Part shown: positions 59,605 to 64,000 of the stretch, one piece after another | Numbering within the stretch: position 1 is the stretch's first letter | Layout: every line of letters starts with the position of its first letter | DNA from: Candidatus Obscuribacter sp. | Lineage (GTDB): Bacteria > Cyanobacteriota > Vampirovibrionia > Obscuribacterales > Obscuribacteraceae | Reading direction: 5' to 3' | DNA: 64,000 bases | Assembly: GCA_016718315.1 (NCBI GenBank) | Contig: JADKDV010000004.1 | Location: forward strand, 248,001 to 312,000 | The notes under the pieces: model-generated | What the model saw: the letters and a program-made list of their open reading frames with translations, nothing else | Told to the model about the DNA's origin: nothing | Database searches by the model: none | Position numbers and translations under genes: made by a program

Positions 59605-61488
59605 TTACTTGGCGGCAGCGCGCTGACGCAGGGTTTCCAGCATGGTGAACGCGTTCTTGCTCACCATCAGAGCGGCCTTGGACGCTTCCATCTTCTTCTC
59701 GCGCACGAGCTTGAGATAGGCGAGCGTCGCAGCCGCACCGACGTAGGGGGCGAAGAAGTGCCCCTTGTCGGTGGGGACGTCGGCCTTGTCGGCGACCAGG
59801 ATGTCGGTGAGGATGTCCACCTTGTCCTGACGCTTCTGGGTCCACATCACCAGGTCGCCGCAGCTCTTGCCGTTCTGGCTCTTGAGCGGCGTGCGGATCA
59901 GCACCTTCGCCACCACCGGTGCCACCGCGATGATGTCCGCCACCGGGATTTCGATGGTCAGCTTGGACTTGGGGTCCGAGTTGCGGTAGGTCACCTTGGT
60001 GGGCAGCTCATCGCCGACGGCGAAGTCAGCGAGCTGACGCAGCTTCTTGGCGTCATCGGCAAAGCCGATTTCGTCGAGAGCCGCGGCAACGAAGTGCACC
60101 CGCACGTAGTCGACCGGATGCGGCTCGAACTCCAGAGCCGTGCTGCCATCCTTCTGCGGCACCAGCTCGAAGTGCGATTCCAGCCTCAGCAGGTTGCGCT
60201 TCTCCGAAACACGGCCATCCCGCACCATCATGGCCGGGAAGCTCATCACCATGTTTTCGCCGAAGGCACGCCCGTTGAAGAGCACGCCGCCGACATAGTC
60301 CGCGTCGATTTCGCCGATGCAGTCGGTGGCCAGCTTGGCCATCAGCTGCTCGGTGGGCAGGTTTTGCTTGCCCACCTTGATGGTCGGCGAGACAAACTTG
60401 AGCGTCCCGTCCTTGGCGGCCTTGAGGATGGCCTGACCGAGGTTGGCGACCTGCTCGTCCTCGAGCGAGATGGTGTCACTGAAGACGTCGTGGTAGACGT
60501 TGTGCCGTGCCTCGTGACCGAAGAGCGGCAGGTTGATGGGGATGATGTCCTGCATGTCGAAGGGCACCTGCACGGCATGCGCGCCGACAGGTCCACGAGC
60601 CCCCGGAATGGTCGCCAGCCCCGAACCGGTGAGACGGCCGAGGAAGACGTCGCCGACATGCTCTTCACCGCTCTTCAGAGCCGTGGGGTTGCCACTGCCT
60701 TCGAGATCGCCGCCCCAGTAGAGCTGGTGCGTCTGCTCGAAGAAGAAGGTGATGGCCCAGAGCAGCTTGGCGAATTCGCCGTCGCCGCCCATCTGGTCGA
60801 AGCAGTCGGTGTAGACGCGCAGGATGTAGATGATCTTGGCCAGCTCCTGGTCGAGCACCTCGATGGCCTTCTGCACCACGGCATGCACGGGCGCGCCGGG
60901 GTTTTGCTTGCCGATGCCATCGATCACCTGCGGCAGCGCCTTGCGATAGCTCGCTTCCAGCTTGGTGAGCTGGCTTTCGAGGCTGGTCACGACCGGCTGG
61001 TACTTGGCCGGCATGGTGGTGCGAGCCTTGTCCACCGAGTTGCGCAGGCGGCCGAAGCGCGAGTCGTAGAGGGCGTCGAACTGACGATTGATCATCAGCG
61101 CTTGCAGACCATCAGCTCCTTCGAGCATGACGCGGCCGTCCTCGTAGGTCTCGCGGGTCTCGCCGACCGGCACCACCTTGTTGACCTTGATCAGCTCGGC
61201 GAGCTGGCTGGGGTCGATGTTGGAGGAGTCGAGCGACTTGACGAGCTTTTCTTTGCCGCTGTCGGTCGTGCCGGTGGTGGCAGGGTTGGCCTGGCTGGTC
61301 GTCTTGCGGGTGCGCTTGCCGGTCGGCTTGGCGCGCTTGATCGCTCCTTTGACGATTTCGTCGACGCTCTGGAACGGGAAGTCCTTGCGACCGCCACCCT
61401 TGACCGTCTCGGTGTTGTGACCAGCGGTGGTGGTGGGAGCGGCGGCGTGAGACTTGCGCTGACCGAAGTTGAGATTGAGTTTTGACAT
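59605..61488 (-). CDS. Large HExxH-containing protein of unknown family, strongly codon-biased
   Basis: 627 residues. A basic, Thr/Lys-rich N-terminus (residues 1-75, unstructured) is followed by a folded body with no family I can name. The central block LPLFGHEARHNVYHDVFSDT contains a HExxH zinc-protease-like motif (His325, Glu326, His329), with a further His at 333. DIDADYVGG-like EIDADYVGGVLFNGRAFGEN follows about 80 residues later and might supply a third ligand. No signal peptide or membrane helix. Third codon positions are almost all G or C, so the opposite strand is open for about 650 codons. AAAGG precedes the ATG. High expression is inferred from codon bias. Confidence 0.85.
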   Translation of the reverse strand: MSKLNLNFGQRKSHAAAPTTTAGHNTETVKGGGRKDFPFQSVDEIVKGAIKRAKPTGKRTRKTTSQANPATTGTTDSGKEKLVKSLDSSNIDPSQLAELIKVNKVVPVGETRETYEDGRVMLEGADGLQALMINRQFDALYDSRFGRLRNSVDKARTTMPAKYQPVVTSLESQLTKLEASYRKALPQVIDGIGKQNPGAPVHAVVQKAIEVLDQELAKIIYILRVYTDCFDQMGGDGEFAKLLWAITFFFEQTHQLYWGGDLEGSGNPTALKSGEEHVGDVFLGRLTGSGLATIPGARGPVGAHAVQVPFDMQDIIPINLPLFGHEARHNVYHDVFSDTISLEDEQVANLGQAILKAAKDGTLKFVSPTIKVGKQNLPTEQLMAKLATDCIGEIDADYVGGVLFNGRAFGENMVMSFPAMMVRDGRVSEKRNLLRLESHFELVPQKDGSTALEFEPHPVDYVRVHFVAAALDEIGFADDAKKLRQLADFAVGDELPTKVTYRNSDPKSKLTIEIPVADIIAVAPVVAKVLIRTPLKSQNGKSCGDLVMWTQKRQDKVDILTDILVADKADVPTDKGHFFAPYVGAAATLAYLKLVREKKMEASKAALMVSKNAFTMLETLRQRAAAK

Positions 61489-62025
61489 AGTAGTTACCTT
61501 TCAGTGGATGTGGCCGAGCGGAGGCGCACCCCAAGTGGATGTGTCTCTCTCATTTGCCGGTGGTTATACGTCGTGGCTAGCGCGCCACATCGTGCACAGA
61601 GCGGATGCTCCAGTGTTCTTCAGTTCGCTTCAAAAAAACCTGACCGCTAACAGCAAACCGCTCACTATCTCGTCACTGTCAATGACAAAATCGTTGACTG
61701 AAAATCGGCCACACACGCCTTGCGCGAAGCAAGAGTTATATGGCTGTTAACAGTCGTGCGATAAGCTTATTGGCTGTCTTTTTTTGGTTTTCCGAAGTTG
61801 ATGAAATGAAGAGGCCCTTACCCTAGGCTGTGAAACACGAGCGTTGTCAAGGTTGGGCGAGGTGCTCAGAATAAGCCAGGTTGGCATATGCGCACTATGA
61901 TCTGGGCTGGTGCTAAAGTGGCAACTATCGTGTCGCTGCGCCAATTGCGGTTTAATCTGTGATTTTATGAAAAGCGGTTAAGCAAGCTCGCGCTAGCGCT
62001 TCTTTTGACAGTCTCAGCTGGGTAT
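61489..62025. other. Long intergenic region upstream of the HExxH gene
   Basis: About 540 bases with no convincing gene. It should contain the promoter and leader of the highly codon-biased gene. I see no clear hairpins or RNA gene. Confidence 0.4.
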
Positions 62026-62069
62026 AGTCGTGTCCAGTCGTGCCTAGTCGTGCCTAGTCGTGCCTAGTC
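62026..62069. repeat. Tandem decamer repeat
   Basis: Four consecutive copies of AGTCGTGCCT (the first reading AGTCGTGTCC) plus a partial AGTC, in non-coding DNA. Copies 2-4 are identical, suggesting slippage expansion. Confidence 0.9.
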
Positions 62070-62100
62070 AAGCAACTATGACATACAGTAAAACATTTAA

Positions 62101-62130
62101 AAGAAAAGAGTCCAGGGTTTACCCAGACTC
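62101..62130 (-). terminator. Rho-independent terminator of the acyltransferase gene
   Basis: On the minus strand GAGTC (62130-62126) pairs with GACTC (62112-62108), with GGG/CCC pairing inside, followed by TTTTCTT. It lies about 20 bases past the acyltransferase stop. Confidence 0.75.
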
Positions 62131-62148
62131 TCCCCTTTGATTCGGTCC

Positions 62149-62952
62149 TTAGTGCACATCGTCTGTGGGCAAGTGCGTGGTAGCACAGGCCTGCGAGACG
62201 ATGGCATTGCGGACTTCTTCTGTGACTTTGTCTGCCGTCATTGGCAGGATGTCGTTGATGTACACCGGCTGGCCGACCGTGATTGTGACACCGCCGCGCC
62301 ATTTGAAGCCCATAGCACCATAAGAGCTGCCAGCGGATTCTTCATGACGCTTGCCATAGCAGATGTGGATAGGCACGATGCCGACCTTTTCTTTGCCCTG
62401 GAGCCGCTCATATGCGCCGATGGCGATGTGAGCTGAGCCCTTTTTGAAAGGCAGATAAGTGCCGGAGTTGGAGATTTTTCCCTCAGGAAAAACCACCAGC
62501 GATTCACCGTTTTCCAAAACTTTGATGGCGGGTTCGATAACGGTCCTGCCTTTGGAGCGATCAACTGCAAAGCAGCCGAAAGCGCCCATGAAGATAGCCT
62601 TGAGACCACCGAGTCCGCTCATTTCTTCGCGGGCGGTCATGTACCGGGGCATACGCTTCATGGAGGCAAAGATAACCGGTGCGTCGAACATCGAGGAGTG
62701 GTTGGGGCAAAAGATGATACGCCCTTTGGCGACCAGGTTTTCCTTACCGACTATCTTGATGCGACCGACCTGAATAAACACCCAGATGTTGGCAAGGAAT
62801 TTGCCGACAAGCTGGAGAGGACGAACAGATTTCGGGATGAATCCCGAGGTTAGGCAAAGGTCCACATACTCGCGGAACTTCTCTCTGAAACGCTTGATGC
62901 GCCCAAGAAGTCCCTGCGCGAGCTGCGAACCCCGAAAGAATGGGAGTTTCAC
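62149..62952 (-). CDS. PlsC-type 1-acyl-glycerol-3-phosphate acyltransferase
   Basis: 267 residues from a GTG with GGAG upstream. Catalytic HX4D motif is NHSSMFD (His85, Asp90). The glycerophosphate-binding block is FVDRSKGRT-like FAVDRSKGRTVIEPA, with FPEGKIS at 155-161 and a final VPIHICYG strand. The family acylates lysophosphatidic acid to phosphatidic acid in membrane lipid synthesis. Compared with E. coli PlsC it has a longer N-terminal amphipathic region. Gene standing alone; 'plsC-like' is as far as the sequence goes. Confidence 0.9.
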   Translation of the reverse strand: MKLPFFRGSQLAQGLLGRIKRFREKFREYVDLCLTSGFIPKSVRPLQLVGKFLANIWVFIQVGRIKIVGKENLVAKGRIIFCPNHSSMFDAPVIFASMKRMPRYMTAREEMSGLGGLKAIFMGAFGCFAVDRSKGRTVIEPAIKVLENGESLVVFPEGKISNSGTYLPFKKGSAHIAIGAYERLQGKEKVGIVPIHICYGKRHEESAGSSYGAMGFKWRGGVTITVGQPVYINDILPMTADKVTEEVRNAIVSQACATTHLPTDDVH

Positions 62953-63624
62953 AGTAGTCTCCTGCCTCGCTAGACGAGGGAGCTTGAGTTAGACGAAATT
63001 CGAGGACATAAGACAGGGGCCAGAACCAGCACGGTGCCTGCGAGCACGCTGACGACCACTACACTTCGGTGAAGCGAGGGATAGCGGTATGAACTGGGGT
63101 AGCCCTGGGGTTGGAAGCTGTTTTTTTTGGTCCGGAAAGAAAAAGAAGTAATACCGCACGCTAGCAATGTTTCTTTGTAATCTTCAACTGACGAGCCCGT
63201 AACTATCGGGAGCTCCGAGCGCTGTGCCGGTGCTGTCCCAGCAGGTTTAATCGCTTGACATTTCTTGGGGGATTCGCAGAGCTGCGCTAGCAAGCCGCGG
63301 AAGCCTTACTGGCACTGGTGTAAGTTGCGCTAGTAAGTTACTACTTGGAAAGCGTCTTAAGAATTTATTTGGTTTTCAAGAATATGATTGTGTAGGGTCA
63401 AGATATCTTTTCACTCTCTTAAATCAACAAGGCATTTTCCGAACCAATAGCTCTTATCCCTAGCTCCTTTTCAATCTTTTCCCGGTTAATCCACTGGGGT
63501 TATGACGGAGCCGAATCAGACTATTTGTTACGTGAACTGCAAAGCTAAAACAGCCTTTCAGCAAACCTTACCCGTTCAATCGGTTAGGCTAGCTGAGTCA
63601 CTACTTAACATCGAAAGGAGGCCT
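62953..63624. other. Intergenic region, nothing recognised
   Basis: About 670 bases between divergent genes. An open frame on the minus strand (62970-63293) has no coding character. No RNA gene or clear hairpin seen. A perfect AAAGGAGG sits at its right end, serving the next gene. Confidence 0.45.
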
Positions 63625-64000
63625 ATGAGCATATTCCACACCGCTCTTTTGAGAATGCTCACTACCAGGCGTCCTCAGCGGCCGCCCCAAGCTGAGCGCA
63701 CAACTTCGTCTGCGAAGGATCATGCTTCTGGTGCCGCTATGCTGGAGATTGAACGCAAGTTCAGACTCCGCGATGGTGAGTCCACCACAATCCCGACCAG
63801 GCTCAAAGCGATGGGCTTTGAAGCGACGGTAAGTATCGAGATGACGGACCAGTTTTTACCCACCGGTGTCAAAGGCGAAATGCTGCGCGTGCGCGATGAA
63901 CTCGCAAACGGCAAGCACACCACCGTTGTCACCATCAAAGAGTGGGTGATCATTGGCAATAGTCGCGAACGTCGCGAACAGGAGGCTGGGATAAGCGCTC
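63625..64000 (+). CDS. CYTH-domain (triphosphate tunnel) protein, 5' part
   Basis: 125 codons to the right edge; the gene continues outside. AAAGGAGG lies 6 bases before the ATG. After about 40 disordered residues, MLEIERKFRLRDGE gives the ExExK signature of CYTH enzymes. MLRVRDELANGKHTTVVTIK supplies the R-x-R and K positions that bind triphosphate in the tunnel. Family members hydrolyse inorganic or thiamine triphosphate, or make cAMP (class IV cyclases). Which applies cannot be said without the rest. Confidence 0.75.
   Translation, partial: MSIFHTALLRMLTTRRPQRPPQAERTTSSAKDHASGAAMLEIERKFRLRDGESTTIPTRLKAMGFEATVSIEMTDQFLPTGVKGEMLRVRDELANGKHTTVVTIKEWVIIGNSRERREQEAGISA

Noticed and set aside
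59521..61485. Long open frame on the + strand (654 codons)
   Set aside because: Shadow of the GC3-biased HExxH gene. The translation is dominated by Val, Leu, Asp and His runs, with no domain.
62970..63293. 107-codon minus-strand open frame
   Set aside because: No ribosome site, no domain and a low-quality composition; it lies in a region expected to be regulatory.
1..64000. CRISPR arrays, insertion sequences, prophage, rRNA
   Set aside because: No regularly spaced direct repeats, transposase or integrase-like proteins, phage structural genes or rRNA-like stretches were seen.

Overview
The window looks like a chromosomal segment of a Gram-negative-type bacterium with roughly 50% GC. My best guess is a non-photosynthetic member of the Cyanobacteriota (Melainabacteria/Vampirovibrionia, Obscuribacterales-like). 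The reasons are a cyanobacterial-style OprB porin at the left edge, many secreted TPR, LRR, WG and low-complexity proteins of unknown function, a membrane Ser/Thr kinase, and small genome-specific paralog families. This placement is inference; there is no rRNA, tRNA or taxonomic marker search behind it. I see no CRISPR array, insertion sequence or prophage.

Layout. 0-8.7 kb: 3' end of a porin gene, an SPFH protein, an antitoxin-like gene paired with a membrane protein, an HxlR regulator, a sugar-porter MFS permease, three tandem paralogs with BamE-like modules, and two small genes. 9-13.2 kb: a CocE/NonD hydrolase split by a frameshift, two hypothetical genes, one a DUF1444-like lipoprotein. 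13.3-19.3 kb: a three-gene type III polyketide synthase operon (methyltransferase, FAD reductase, PKS), a bestrophin and glnS. 19.4-25.7 kb: secreted paralogs, an LRV-repeat protein, one intact and one decayed Hsp20 gene, a frameshifted LRR gene, and an orphan histidine-kinase ATPase domain. 25.7-32.7 kb: an esterase, tadA, a Gly-rich secreted protein flanked by two copies of an apparently undescribed structured RNA, a superfamily 1 helicase and a DUF2071 protein. 33.0-41.3 kb: a complete kdp potassium-uptake operon (small ORF, kdpF, A, B, C, D, E), with kdpD broken by a one-base homopolymer slip. 41.3-46 kb: a ureohydrolase homolog lacking half its metal ligands, a TPR-metzincin protease, a TPR-thioredoxin protein without CXXC, and a strongly codon-biased exported protein. 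46.3-49 kb: a PrsW-protease/PknB-kinase fusion with a small membrane partner. 49-54.8 kb: a lysine/diaminopimelate operon (small gene, M20 amidohydrolase, dapC, dapD, dapE, TPR protein). 54.8-64 kb: hypothetical genes, a DEDDh exonuclease, a large codon-biased HExxH protein, a PlsC-type acyltransferase and the start of a CYTH gene.

How it works together. The kdp operon is a self-contained K+ scavenging and sensing unit. The dap operon supplies the succinylase route to diaminopimelate for cell wall and lysine. The PKS trio probably makes and tailors a lipid-like polyketide. Several secreted TPR proteins, proteases and the PrsW-kinase point to envelope surveillance.

A recurrent oddity is that five genes carry single-base indels, several of them in or beside short homopolymers, and one of these also has an in-frame TGA. 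This could be real decay or residual sequencing error. The most interesting candidate for something new is the pair of free-standing RNAs at about 28.26-28.47 kb and 29.39-29.61 kb. Each has two hairpins presenting the same AGGGGUG loop, and each ends in a matching terminator.
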